Origin: Muricea muricata
Lineage: Eukaryota; Cnidaria; Anthozoa; Malacalcyonacea; Plexauridae
Assembly (NCBI GenBank): GCA_963855995.1
Contig: OY979723.1
Location: 13,902,713 to 13,966,712, forward strand
Length of the DNA stretch: 64,000 nucleotides
Direction: 5' to 3'
Below the pieces are notes generated by a model. That model was not told the origin of the DNA. It saw only the letters and a program-made list of their open reading frames with translations, and did no database searches. Shown piece after piece: positions 51,499 to 63,145 of this stretch; position 1 is the stretch's first letter, and each line of letters opens with the position of its first letter. The translations under genes and the position numbers were made by a program.

Positions 51499-54400
51499 CA
51501 AGCCCATCATTACACGAATTATTGTGTCTTTAGTGTTTAAAAATGTTATTATCAGGGCTGCTGTATTGTTTTCAGAGATTTTATGACTTTGGTTAAATAG
51601 GTACAAATTTTGTCATGGTTTAACCAAGCCCATTGTTACACGAATTATTGTGTCTTTAGTGTTATAAAATGTTATTGTAAGGGCTGCTGTATTGTTTTCA
51701 GAGATTTTATGAGTTTGGTTCAATAAGTACAAATTTTATATAAGTTGTGAAAATGTTATTATAAGGATTGAAATTATTCTTTTCAGAGAATTTATGACTT
51801 TGGTTCAATAGGTACAAATTTTGTCATTGTTTAACCAAGCCCATTATTACACGAATTATTACGTCTTTAGTGTTTATAAATATGTTCTTATAAGGACTGC
51901 TGTAAATTGCTTTCAGAGATTTTATGACTTTGGTTACATAGGAACAAATTTTGTCATTATTTAGCTAAGCCTATTATTATACGAATTGTGTCTTTAGTGT
52001 TGGAAGATGTTATTATACGGATTGAAATTATTGTTTTCAGAGAATTTATGACTTTGGTTAAATAGGTAAAAATTTTGTCATTATTTAACCAAGCCTATTA
52101 TTACACGAATTATTGTCATTAGTGTTCGAAAATGTTATCACAAGGATTGAAATTATTGTTTTCAGAGATTTTATGACTGGTTAAATAGGTACAAATTTTG
52201 TCATTGTTTAACCAAGCCCATTATTACACGAATTATTGTGTCTTTAGTGTTGTAAAATGTTATTACAAGGGCTGCTGTATTGTTTTCAGAGATTTTATGA
52301 GTTTGGTTAAATTTGATCAAATTTTGTCATCATTTAACCAAGCCTATTATTGCACGAATTATTGTGTCTTTAGTGTTTAAAAATATTACTGTAAGGGCTA
52401 GCTGTTGTATTGTTTTCAGAGATTTTATGACCTTGGTTACATAGGAACAAATTTTGTCATTATTTAGCAAGCCTATTATTACACGAATTATTGTGTCTTT
52501 AGTGTTCGAAAATGTTATTATAAGGATTGAAATTATTGTTTTCAGAGATTTTATGACTGGTTCAATAGGTATAAATTTTGTCATTGTTTAACCAAGCCTA
52601 TTATTACAGGAATTATGGTGTATTTAGTGTTTAAAAATGTTCTTATAAGGACTGCTGTATTGTTTTCAGAGATTTTATGACTTTGGTTAAACATGATCAA
52701 ATTTTGTCATTATTTAACCAAGCCTATTATTACACGAATTATTGTGTCTTTAGTGTTGGAAAATGTTATTATAAGGATTGAAATTATTCTTTTCAGAGAT
52801 TTTATGACTTTGGTTCAATAGGTACAAATGTTGTCATTGTTTAACCAAGCCCATTATTACACGAATTATTACGACTTTAGTGTTTATAAATATGTTCGTA
52901 TAAGGACTGCTGTAAATTGCTTTCAGAGATTTTATGACTTTGGTTAAACATGATCAAATTTAGTCAGCATTTAACCAAGCCTATTATTGCACAAATTATT
53001 GTGTCTTTAGTGTTTAAAAAAATTATTGTAAGGGCTGCTGTATTGTTTTCAGAGATTTTATGACTTTGGTTACATAGGAAAAAGTTTTGTCATTATTTAG
53101 CTAAGCCTATTATTACAAGAATTGTGTCTTTAGTGTTGGAAGATGTTATTATAAGGATTGAAATTATTGTTTTCAGAGATTTTATGACTTTGGTTAAACA
53201 TGATCAAATTTTGTCATTATTTAACCAAGCCTATTATTACACGAATTATTGTGTCTTTAGTGTTTAAAAATGTTATTATAAGGATTGAAATTATTGTTTT
53301 CAGAGAATTTATGACTTTGGTTACATAGGAACAAATTTTGTCATTATTTAGCCAAGCCTATTATTACACGAATTATTGTGTCTTTAGTGTTGGAAAATGT
53401 TATTATAAGGATTGAAATTATTCTTTTCAGAGATTTTATGACTTTGGTTCAATAGGTACAAATTTTGTCATTGTTTAACCAAGCCCATTATTACACGAAT
53501 TATTACGTCTTTAGTGTTTATAAATATGTTCTTATAAGGACTGCTGTAAATTGCTTTCAGAGATTTTATGACTTTGGTTAAACAAGATCAAATTTAGTCA
53601 GCATTTAACCAAGCCTATTATTGCACAAATTATTGTGTCTTTAGTGTTTAAAAAAATTATTGTAAGGGCTGCTGTATTGTTTTCAGAGATTTTATGACTT
53701 TGGTTACATAGGAAAAAGTTTTGTCATTATTTAGCTAAGCCTATTATTACACGAATTGTGTCTTTAGTGTTGGAAGATGTTATTATAAGGATTGAAATTA
53801 TTGTTTTCAGAGATTTTATGACTGGTTCAATAGGTATAAATTTTGTCATTGTTTAACCAAGCCTATTATTACAGGAATTATGGTGTATTTAGTGTTTAAA
53901 AATGTTCTTATAAGGACTGCTGTATTGTTTTCAGAGATTTTATGACTTTGGTTAAACATGATCAAATTTTGTCATTATTTAACCAAGCCTATTATTACAC
54001 GAATTATTGTGTCTTTAGTGTTGGAAAATGTTATTATAAGGATTGAAATTATTCTTTTCAGAGATTTTATGACTTTGGTTCAATAGGTACAAATGTTGTC
54101 ATTGTTTAACCAAGCCCATTATTACACGAATTATTACGACTTTAGTGTTTATAAATATGTTCGTATAAGGACTGCTGTAAATTGCTTTCAGAGATTTTAT
54201 GACTTTGGTTAAACATGATCAAATTTAGTCAGCATTTAACCAAGCCTATTATTGCACAAATTATTGTGTCTTTAGTGTTTAAAAAAATTATTGTAAGGGC
54301 TGCTGTATTGTTTTCAGAGATTTTATGACTTTGGTTACATAGGAAAAAGTTTTGTCATTATTTAGCTAAGCCTATTATTACAAGAATTGTGTCTTTAGTG

Positions 54401-55450
54401 TTGGAAGATGTTATTATAAGGATTGAAATTATTGTTTTCAGAGATTTTATGACTTTGGTTAAACATGATCAAATTTTGTCATTATTTAACCAAGCCTATT
54501 ATTACACGAATTATTGTGTCTTTAGTGTTTAAAAATGTTATTATAAGGATTGAAATTATTGTTTTCAGAGAATTTATGACTTTGGTTACATAGGAACAAA
54601 TTTTGTCATTATTTAGCCAAGCCTATTATTACACGAATTATTGTGTCTTTAGTGTTGGAAAATGTTATTATAAGGATTGAAATTATTCTTTTTAGAGATT
54701 TTATGACTTTGGTTCAATAGGTACAAATTTTGTCATTGTTTAACCAAGCCCATTATTACACGAATTATTACGTCTTTAGTGTTTATAAATATGTTCTTAT
54801 AAGGACTGCTGTAAATTGCTTTCAGAGATTTTATGACTTTGGTTAAACAAGATCAAATTTAGTCAGCATTTAACCAAGCCTATTATTGCACAAATTATTG
54901 TGTCTTTAGTGTTTAAAAAAATTATTGTAAGGGCTGCTGTATTGTTTTCAGAGATTTTATGACTTTGGTTACATAGGAAAAAGTTTTGTCATTATTTAGC
55001 TAAGCCTATTATTACACGAATTGTGTCTTTAGTGTTGGAAGATGTTATTATAAGGATTGAAATTATTGTTTTCAGAGATTTTATGACTTTGGTTAAATAG
55101 ATACAAATTTTGTCATTATTTAACCAAGCCTATTATTACACGAATTATTGTGTCTTTAGTGTTGGAAAATGTTATTATAAGGATTGAAATTATTGTTTTC
55201 AGAGATTATACGACTGGTTCAATAGGTACAAAATTTTGTCATTCTTTAACCAAGCCCATTATTACACGAATTAGTGTGTCTTTAGTGTTTAAAAATGTTC
55301 TTATAAGGACTGGTGTATTGTTTTCAGAGAATTTATGACTTTGGTTAATACAAATTTTGTCATTATTTAACCAAGTCTATTATTACACGAATTATTGTGT
55401 CTTTAGTGTTGGAAGATGTTATTATAAGGATTTAAATTGTTTTCACAGAT
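51499..55450. repeat. Satellite block 5 (right part of the array)
   Basis: About 31 units, more diverged at the left, with an internal duplication of about 1.27 kb (52,550-53,815 and 53,818-55,085, roughly ten units each). No Polinton-like element lies in it. The array ends near 55,450 after a partial TTTTCACAGATTTTATGAC. Confidence 0.9.
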
Positions 55451-56180
55451 TTTATGACACACAATCATAGACTCTCACAACTTGCAGTCAGAATGTATTT
55501 CAACACTATTTGGAAAGTGGCGCTTAGAGAAAGTTTGATACCAAATTTAACATTTTATTTTGTTTACAGGTTTGTTATAACTTGTGCATTTTTACATGTG
55601 CATAACAGTGCACTACACCAATGACCCCAATTAACTCTGACTTTGTACAAACAGCACTATTGTATACCCCCACCCCCCCCCCCCCTATCTAGTTCTATTA
55701 CTATATTAGTCTAAATTTTCCAATTACCTTCGCATTGCTGATTCACTGTGCGTCGACGAAAAGAACGTCTGCGAATACCACTCTCAGTATTTTGTCTGAA
55801 ATAATACCTCAAACATGTGTTTGGGTAGCCATGCTGTACAGATTGCAATTGTATGATTTGTATGGAATGAAGTACTGCTTAGATTTTATTTTCTGTGAGA
55901 ATACAGTGGGCTCTCCTAAATTCCGGGTTCCTGGGGCTAGGCCCTGGGTGGGTGGGTGGGTGGGTGGGTAATGTTTCTTCAGAAATGCTGGCTTGAGAAG
56001 TAGTAGTTTTGGTTACACCGTAACCCAAGGTACACCCCGCATCTAAATTGTACTGGTATTTGGTACCATAGTATTCACAAATGCATGTGCAAGAAAAAGT
56101 GTATAAATAGGAAACCAACCATCTAAGAATTGAATGCTAAATGAAAACTTTGTGATATAAAGCGACTATTGTGTTTTATG
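55451..56180. other. Gene-free stretch with C-runs and (GGGT)n
   Basis: No convincing gene. It includes a run of C near 55,670-55,685 and six GGGT repeats at about 55,944-55,970, which could form a G-quadruplex. Confidence 0.5.
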
Positions 56181-56400
56181 ACTTGTGTTTTTGCCTTTCG
56201 AAGAACGTGTTCCTTGTCTACTTGAAGCAAAGTAATAGAACCACAGGAATGTCTTTAGGCCGTAGCGCAAGTGGTCATTTCGAGATGCTCCAAAATTGCA
56301 CACAATTTGGTGGCATCTAAATATTTCCACACGGACTAATGTTCACTTATTGTTCCACAGGGAAAATAGCTCTTGTTGAAAATGGTTTTAGGCTAATTAA
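56180..56400. mobile_element. Diverged inverted copy of the mariner-like short element
   Basis: CCTTGTCTACTTGAAGCAA, CCACAGGAA and AAGTGGTCATTT are complements of blocks inside the element at 22,026-22,777, in the same order. Ends are not preserved. Confidence 0.6.
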
Positions 56401-57940
56401 CGTAGTCTGCTCGCGACTGTCTTACTCCCCCCCCCCCCCCTTTTTCTAGGTCTGACTTTTCTAGACGCATTAACTTTGAAAAACTAGCGCATTAGCATTT
56501 AGCATTCCGGAGCTTTGTAATCCAGTGTCTTTACTTCAAATACAACACATACACCAACAGAAATTTAACTTTGCTATAATAATGCAACTTTACTATATTT
56601 TCAATTCTTGTACAGTAAATTAAAGTATTGTACATTTCGTTACGTAATAAGTTCATGCTGTAGTTGGGTTTAGGTAAGATGAGCAATCGTACACAATACA
56701 GGTTAGCTGGTTAATCAGCATTTCTGGGGCCAGTTTTTCAAAGTGTTTAACGTTAACTCTGGGTTAAACTTCAATCCACTGGTTTTTTGCCTCTATATTC
56801 CAACGCATCAATTTGCTTTAAATTTTAAACGCCGACCAGGCACGACTTAAGACAAAAATTAAGGTCACAAACACGGTTCTTAGATAATTTGTTTCCAATT
56901 TTGAGTCTACTTTCCTTTGAACAACCGAACCCTCGTAGACAAAAAGTGCGTTTAATATATATGTTTATTAAACGGCTTCCTGCAAACTGCTCCACGAAAT
57001 TCCTGAAGGTGATCCAAATTTAATGTTTTAGGAAAATGAACAACTGTATACCCAGCCTGTTTTCAGGTTGAATGCATATGCGACTTAAATCTAGAAATCC
57101 CTGCAAGGGACAGCGGTCCAGGAGTTTAACCCAGAGATGAAACATTACTGTTCATTAATGCTGCACTGAGGTTTTTGTGTGAATTAACGAGTCGATTCTT
57201 ATATTTTACCGTTAAGCAGCAAGTTGAAAAACTTTTATTTAAAAGTTAATTTTGGAGCGCATGACACTTATGACTCGACTTGCAAGTGCCTTGAAATCAA
57301 TTGTTTGGAATAATTTCTGGGAAACTAATTAACGAACAGTATTTGATTCATTCCCAACACGGCCGCTGGGGAGTTTGTTTTCAGCAAATTTTACAAGATT
57401 GCTCTCATCAGTTTTGAAATACAAAGTACTCCTTTTTACTTGTATCATACTTTGCAATATAGGAGTAATTACATTACAAGGATGTATGTATCACTCGAAA
57501 GCGTTACGGAACATCTTGTATTACAGATTATACCAATGAATTTATGTTACAAACTCACATATACTGTAGTTTTACATCAAGACTTTAAGAATTCTATAAA
57601 TACTAACTACCACAATAGCTGCCCCCTGACAAAGATACCTAATATCGTACCCTAACACGTCTTATCCAGCTTGCAATTTTATGTGCGTGAATTTATTTAA
57701 CTTAATTTATGCAACCAATTTTTGTGAGTTATTAATTCGCCATATTGTTAGAAATTATTTCGCCATATTGTTGCAACTAATGAACGGCTTCACCTAATTC
57801 CTAACTGCAGGGCACCCCCATTTTAAACCGCAGGGTCCCCCATAACCCGTTTTATAGATCACCACAAACCTTACAGCATCTTCTTTCTTCAGTATGAAGC
57901 AATCATGCAGTGTACAGACTGCAGTATCGTAAAGACACAC
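56401..57940. other. Gene-free stretch
   Basis: AT-rich sequence with a C-run near 56,428. Short frames here have no domain features. Nothing else was recognised. Confidence 0.5.
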
Positions 57941-57984
57941 GCTGCCCGACCGCATGACCCCCCTACAATTCCATTTAGCGCACA

Positions 57985-58480
57985 CAGTGCCCAAGATATC
58001 CACCAAATCACTCAATGAAGTTACGCAACATTTACCCAGGATATCCACCAAGCAACTCATTGAAGAAATGCAACATTTGCCCACGATATCCACACCACAG
58101 CGCTGTGGGAAAGCAATAGCAACCTGCAAGAGACAATCACAAATTCATTGCTAGACTTTCCCAAGGGGCACCTCAGATCTTTCTTCATAAGTGCAACCCG
58201 AGGGCACAGCAACTACTTTTAGCCAAAAAATTAACGTGGGAAGAAACTAAATGATTCTTAGCTGAAGCAATAACAGCCTGCCCTTTATAGACCATAACCA
58301 CAAGTTCATTGCTAGACTTTCCCAAGGGGCACCGTCAGATCTTTCTTCATAAGTGCAGCCTGAAGGCACAGCAACTACTATTTGCGATCGATTGTCACAA
58401 CCAGGGCTTGAAACAGCAAAACTTTTTATTTGTGAAGAAACTGAACGACTTTTAGCTGTAGCAATAGCTGGCTGCCTTCA
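57985..58480. repeat. Short tandem repeats of 45 bp and about 175 bp
   Basis: A 45-bp unit (GATATCCACCAA...GCAACATTT) occurs two and a half times at 57,990-58,095. It is followed by about 175-bp repeats that share CATTGCTAGACTTTCCCAAG, CAGATCTTTCTTCATAAGTG and GGCACAGCAACTACT (near 58,150 and 58,310). Both strands have short open frames over the 45-bp unit because 45 is divisible by three; I do not regard them as genes. Confidence 0.6.
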
Positions 58481-59075
58481 TCGAACATCATTGACAGTAA
58501 CATCGCGACTTTATTAGATATCCCAAGAACCTGCAACACTTCAGCCGCCCGACACAGACAAACAGTACACCCAAAAAGTGGCGCCTTCTTTTTAAATGTA
58601 CTGCTTGCTCATGTCGAATGAAGCCTCGCAGAGACCTTAGAAACATAATAAAGTCGCAATGCCACGTGACCTACCCTATTACGCACTTATTTTTTCAGGC
58701 GCGCGAATAATATGAATATGTATAGCCTGGGTCGAGCCTGGTTGCTGCTCTGATGTCAAAATATATAATTCAGAGTTAAAATGGTACAATGCAAACGGAA
58801 TTACCGACGATTGGAAGACATGCAGTCGAGTAAGGCTCTCGACTTCTTCCGGCCTTAAGGTCATGAGTCATGATTGCATGTGAAAATAAAATTTTAGAAA
58901 CGGGCAATCGAAACAAAAAATGTGTAGGCGGTAAAAAAGCGCGACTGCCTACCGCAGTGGAGGGTGGAAGTGGTCTTTCTGCGACAGATATTTTCTTTTA
59001 CACACTCTGGATCTGAAAATAAATAGAAAAATTGTTGAAACAAAATAGCCAGCGAAGTATCAAAGAACGGTACAT
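58481..59075. other. Gene-free stretch
   Basis: No supported feature. Frames at 58,679 and 58,894 have no recognisable domain or splice context. Confidence 0.45.
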
Positions 59076-59436
59076 CGGGGCCGTAGCCAGACGGAAACGA
59101 GTGGGGACGGGGTCCGATTATCCAATACACGCGGTATTCTACTTAAAATACGTCCGTATCTTCTAATTTATTCACTTTATAGTGAAATTATGATACTATA
59201 TACTATAAAAATTACTAAAAAGCCACGTTGTATACAGGTATGTTTTAAGACGCATCTTTGAAGAATTTTTCAGACGATTAAAAAATGAGAGAAACTGAAA
59301 ACTTTGCCTTGTATGCTGTACCCCTCCCCCTTTCCCTTGTATTTCTACCTGGTTTCGACTGATGAATTTGTATCTTGTTCTAAATAAAGTGGGGTCCCGC
59401 TGCTCGTCCCCCATCACTCGCCATGGCTACGTTCCT
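59076..59436. mobile_element. Degenerate hAT-like MITE
   Basis: Ends read CGGGGCCGTAGCCA and, inverted, CAGGAACGTAGCCA, with imperfect flanking repeats GGTACAT and GGTGCAT. No coding sequence. Confidence 0.45.
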
Positions 59437-60365
59437 GAGGTGCATTCATGCACGAAACACGAGCAGATAATTACTACAACCTAAAATGGATGAACGTTTT
59501 TACGTTGCCTGACATGAAGTTATAAAATTTTCGAAAAACGTTTTGAACTTTAGCATATGATGAAAATTTCTGGTATGACAAGGTGTAATATTCCTGTTAT
59601 TTTTCAAAACTTTCTCTTATTGAAGTCCCACTTGCAACAAGCACAAGAAATTATTCACATTTATGTGACAGGTAAAATTTGACGCCATATTAACAACCTG
59701 ACCAGGATTTAAGCTTTCATGCGAAATTTACGTTCCTGCTGCAAAGAACTAAAGTTTAATTTGATGGAGGTATATCAAAATTATCAAACGATCAATGCTT
59801 CAAATTTACGTAAAGAATCTGCTAGCATGTCTGAAAATATCTTCACCAAGACTGGTCAAAATTTAGCAGGGGGCACTAATATGTATTAAGACTGGAAAGT
59901 GCACCGTAACATAAAGTCAGAAACACGTCATATTTTGAGATCGGCGGCTATGTTGAATGGCCCCACCCAAGGACTGAATCGATGGAGTTTGTCAGAAAAC
60001 AAGTTTCTCTGAGAGATTTTGCCTCTAAACGTAATTTTTTCATCTCAAAATGAAAGCTATGCATCCTTTAATAGAAATCTATAGCATTGCTTCTCAAGTT
60101 GACCATCCAAAATGGCCGCAAGTCTAAACTGAGATGCAACTCGAACAACTTAGAGAAAGCATTTCTAAAAAAAATTGCAGCAATGTAGGAACAGGATGCT
60201 TCCCCCGATAAACTGCCTAATATTTTTATCAGCTCCCTTTTCCCAAATTTAAAAATGTGCCCCCCCTACACTTTTCACTTCCCTATCCCTCCTGGTAAAT
60301 TATGACCAGTCCGTAACATTCAACGAAATCCTAACATTTTAAAATTTCATGAAAAGCAACGACTA
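59437..60365. other. Gene-free stretch
   Basis: No gene, repeat or RNA recognised. Confidence 0.5.
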
Positions 60366-60439
60366 TACCGGGTATCCCACAAAAAGCGGACGCTATTAAA
60401 TTCAACTATTGTTAGAATTTGAATGGCCTAGCAGTAGTA

Positions 60440-60939
60440 CAGGGTGTCCCAAAAAACCCCCAAAAACTATTGAAAATGATCTATTGTTAGAATTTCTATG
60501 CCTAGCACTAAATTGAACCCACGAGTGGATAAAGCATTGACATAACCGTCATGATTAATAGTAATACTCAGTGTTACCATTTTTATGCCAGACAAAAAAA
60601 CTAAACGTACGAGTGCATATTAAAAATGCAATCAAGTTTTATGCATGGGTTATTTTAGCCTTTTCAATTTGGTTTTTAACAATATTACCTACACAGGTAT
60701 AAGTTGTTTCAGCCGGGAAAATGACGACATCAAGCAAACTAACAAGATAGTATTGTTTTCATTTTTTCTAAGTCTGATTTGCTTTTAGAGTTAAGAGAAA
60801 ACAATTTACAAATGTAAATTTCCATGAGCAAAACAAACGTACTTTACAAAGATATTTTAATTTTTTAACAAGTGCTAGGGCATTCAAATTTTAACAATAG
60901 GTGATTTTAATAGTTTGGGGGTTTTTTTGGGACACCTTG
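60440..60939. mobile_element. Mariner-like short element nested inside (inner 1)
   Basis: CAGGGTGTCCCAAAAAACCC and its near-complement at 60,920-60,939 with TA on both sides. The subterminal ATTGTTAGAATTT blocks resemble those of the outer element, so they are related families. Confidence 0.8.
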
Positions 60940-60940
60940 T

Positions 60941-61080
60941 ATAATTGCCCCAGAGTGCCCCTCAAAAATTGGCGCTCTTGAAATCACTCAATGTTAGAAC
61001 TGTCAATGGCCTAACACTGACTTCTAACAATAAGTGATTTCAACGGCGTCCATTTTTCAGGGGCGCTCTGGAGTAATTAT
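60941..61080. mobile_element. Small inverted-repeat element (inner 2)
   Basis: About 140 bp with ends ATAATTGCCCCAGAGTGCCC and, inverted, ATAATTACTCCAGAGCGCCC, directly next to inner 1. Confidence 0.7.
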
Positions 61081-61543
61081 GCCGCTCAAATTCTAACAAT
61101 AGTGTAATTTAATAGCACCGCTTTTTGTGGGACACCCTGTAGTTTTCAAGTTATCTTTGCTGGACGTTTGCCAACTATGCAGAATTCTATTTTGGGGAAA
61201 ACATTATTTTGCAAACATTGCAATAATCTTAAGAGAACAATGCCTTTGCGAACATGGAATAAGACATACATTTCTCAGTAGATTTTTTGCTTAAAATCAC
61301 ACACATATTGTCAGGACTACTCTAGAGGCTTGACTTTGTCATTTTTTGGACACAATCCACCTTAAACATGCTTTATGTCTTCATCAAAGGAAACATTCCC
61401 AATCACTTGCAGCCAAAATTATAAAGTTTCAATTCAAGACAAGTTTTAGGAGTTAAATTACAGTTCGTTTCTAACACTCAAATAAAACTATCATTTCTAA
61501 TTTAATAAGTATTATAATTAATGTAGAAAGCTCAAGACCATAC

Positions 61544-61680
61544 AAACCACATTTTAAAAAACTTATAACCACTTATCTTCAAGATCTCGTGGTATTTTGA
61601 AACTTAGTTTATATAAACCACATTTTAAAAAACTTAGCCACTTATCTTTAAGATCTCGTGGCATTTTTAAACTTAGTTTA
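61544..61680 (-). repeat. Two tandem 71-bp copies with telobox-like codons
   Basis: On the minus strand each copy contains a 27-base block almost identical to part of the telobox exon at 62,931-63,105. One would read MPRDLKDKWL and the other IPRDLEDKWL then a stop. The rest of a Myb domain is missing. Confidence 0.55.
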
Positions 61681-61704
61681 TAGCTATAAACGTATTGCGT
61701 AGCT

Positions 61705-62055
61705 ATTTGCGTTCAAGCACAAAGCGAAAACATTTTCGCGAGTTTTTTTACGTTTGTAACGTGACGTTTGCCCTTTGAAACGCAAGGTTTGCCATTATAA
61801 TTGTTACTGTTTAAAATGCTCAGAAACTGAGTCCGTTTCACCTGTAACAAACAATTATTTACAACTTTTATCGCTTTTGTATCATTTGAAATCCTAAACA
61901 AGCTTCTACGCCACGAAATTTGTATGTTTTGTAAAAAAAATGATAAAACGTGCATCAAAGCATGACATTTGCAGCTACAGAACCGGCCAAACGTCACGTT
62001 ACAAACGTAAAAAAACTCGCGAAAATGTTTGCGCTTTGTGCTTGAACGCAAATGC
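61705..62055. mobile_element. Inverted-repeat element of about 350 bp
   Basis: Ends TTTGCGTTCAAGCACAAAGC and its complement, with inverted similarity continuing for about 65 bp (CATTTTCGCGAG, ACGTTTGTAACGTGACGTTTG). The frame at 61,713 covers these repeats and is not a gene. Confidence 0.75.
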
Positions 62056-62133
62056 ATATAAAATGAAGACTGACCAAAACCCAAACCCTAATAATCCCAA
62101 TAATTTTTTGGACACAATAATCGTTGACATAGT

Positions 62134-62350
62134 CCAGCCTCGTCCCCAGGCGCTCTGATTGCTTTTTCTTGCGCGAAATACTGTTGCGTGTACGACGCAG
62201 GACGTCGCGCGTTGCCGCCTTGCCGGAAGACGAATGGGAAGCGTGGAGCCGTTCCCGTTCGTCTTCCGGCCTCGGGCGACAGCCCGCGTCGTACGTGCAA
62301 CAGTATTTCGCGCAAGAAAAAGCAATCAGAGCGCCTGGGGACGAGGCTGG
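62134..62350. mobile_element. MITE with 54-bp inverted ends (217 bp)
   Basis: Ends CCAGCCTCGTCCCCAGGCGC and its complement, flanked by ACATAGT at 62127-62133 and 62351-62357. The GC-rich interior contains GACGAATGGGAA and its near-complement. Superfamily uncertain; the 7-8-bp duplication would fit a P-like or hAT-like element. Confidence 0.85.
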
Positions 62351-62496
62351 ACATAGTCTGCGTTTCAGCTGTGCAGTTTCGTCATCGCTTTAGAAGGGAT
62401 TGGATTTGGATTTTGTCAGTCTTCAACGGAAATTTTCTTAAGAGCGCTAAGAGAGATCTCTGGTGCTGGTGCTTGCATCGCTGGTGCTTGTGACTA

Positions 62497-62853
62497 ATGA
62501 AAAAACAAAAACTTTTATTGAATACATTCATAATTATCATATTTTTTATTCATTTTTGTGATGGACAGCAGGCTATTAACGCAGCCATGTTTGAAATAGA
62601 GCAAGGAGACCAAAAGTCGTACATGTTGAAAGATTGTCGCAAGATGGCTGCTGATGATATAAATTGTAAATGTGTGAATCTAGACAGAGAATGTCAGCAG
62701 GCTGATGTTGAGAATTGCACAAACTGTTCATGTTTAAATAGTTCAGCAAGAATATTTTATATCAAGAAAAGATACAGTCCGCTGTGCTCGAGTCCAAATA
62801 ATCTCTTTAATGCTAGTAGATATTGTATATATAGAACGTATTACTATATATAA
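62497..62853 (+). CDS. Small secreted Cys-rich protein or first exon of one (118 aa)
   Basis: Starts with a clear signal peptide (KKQKLLLNTFIIIIFFIHFCDG). The remainder has ten or more Cys, including CKC and a CTNCSC core followed by a Phe and a later Cys. The order (acidic F-x-x-E/G-D then ML, then CxxCxC, F, C, L) resembles exon 1 of the receptor copies at 7,031-7,307 and 13,501-13,780. This could therefore be a related module on the opposite strand. It may be complete (stop at 62,851) or spliced before the stop; GTATAT lies near the end. A short initiator-like TCAGTC lies about 75 bases upstream. Confidence 0.55.
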   Translation: MKKQKLLLNTFIIIIFFIHFCDGQQAINAAMFEIEQGDQKSYMLKDCRKMAADDINCKCVNLDRECQQADVENCTNCSCLNSSARIFYIKKRYSPLCSSPNNLFNASRYCIYRTYYYI

Positions 62854-62930
62854 CTTACTTTCATGTATAAACGCATTATGTTTAGATATTCAAATATTTG
62901 GCACAAGAATTAACGAAAAACCCTACTAAC

Positions 62931-63105
62931 CTTCAGCCGTTTTTCGGGCTAAATTACGCCACTTATCTTTGAGATCTTGTGGCGTCCTTGCCGAAAAACG
63001 ATATCTTTGACTGATGAGACTCCACGCGTGCCCATGGCGCCACACACCCGCCCTCAGATTCTCCACTTTCTCTTCTGAGAACGGGTGCCTCCTTCTCCTA
63101 GGAGC
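62931..63105 (-). CDS. Telobox Myb exon of a TRF-like telomere-binding protein
   Basis: A minus-strand exon bounded by TTTTTCAG at its start and G|GTTAGT at its end. It encodes a basic segment (APRRRRHPFSEEKVENL), a Myb/SANT helix set (VWRHGHAWSLISQRY) and the telobox RTPQDLKDKWRNL. This sequence type binds double-stranded TTAGGG repeats in TRF1/TRF2 and related proteins. Earlier exons, including any dimerisation domain, would lie to the right beyond or within the remaining 900 bp. The final residues ARKTAEG and the donor show the gene continues leftward. The gene may be a TERF orthologue, but one exon cannot decide this. Confidence 0.7.
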
Positions 63106-63145
63106 CTGAAAAATATTCTTCATATTATATGCCGGTACCGACTAA

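Larger units (their letters stand above)
60368..61139. mobile_element. Mariner-like short element, outer of a nested set
   Basis: Ends CCGGGTATCCCACAAAAAGC and GCTTTTTGTGGGACACCCTG are inverted and continue inward for about 60 bp (GCTATTAAATT...ATTGTTAGAATTTGA). TA flanks both sides. It is split by two other inverted-end elements. Confidence 0.8.

Noticed and set aside
30833..55450. Possible CRISPR array
   Set aside because: Units of 126 bp vary throughout, with no short identical repeats separated by unique spacers, and the DNA is eukaryotic.
62159..62493. Several Arg-rich frames
   Set aside because: They come from the inverted ends of the 217-bp MITE and overlap on both strands.
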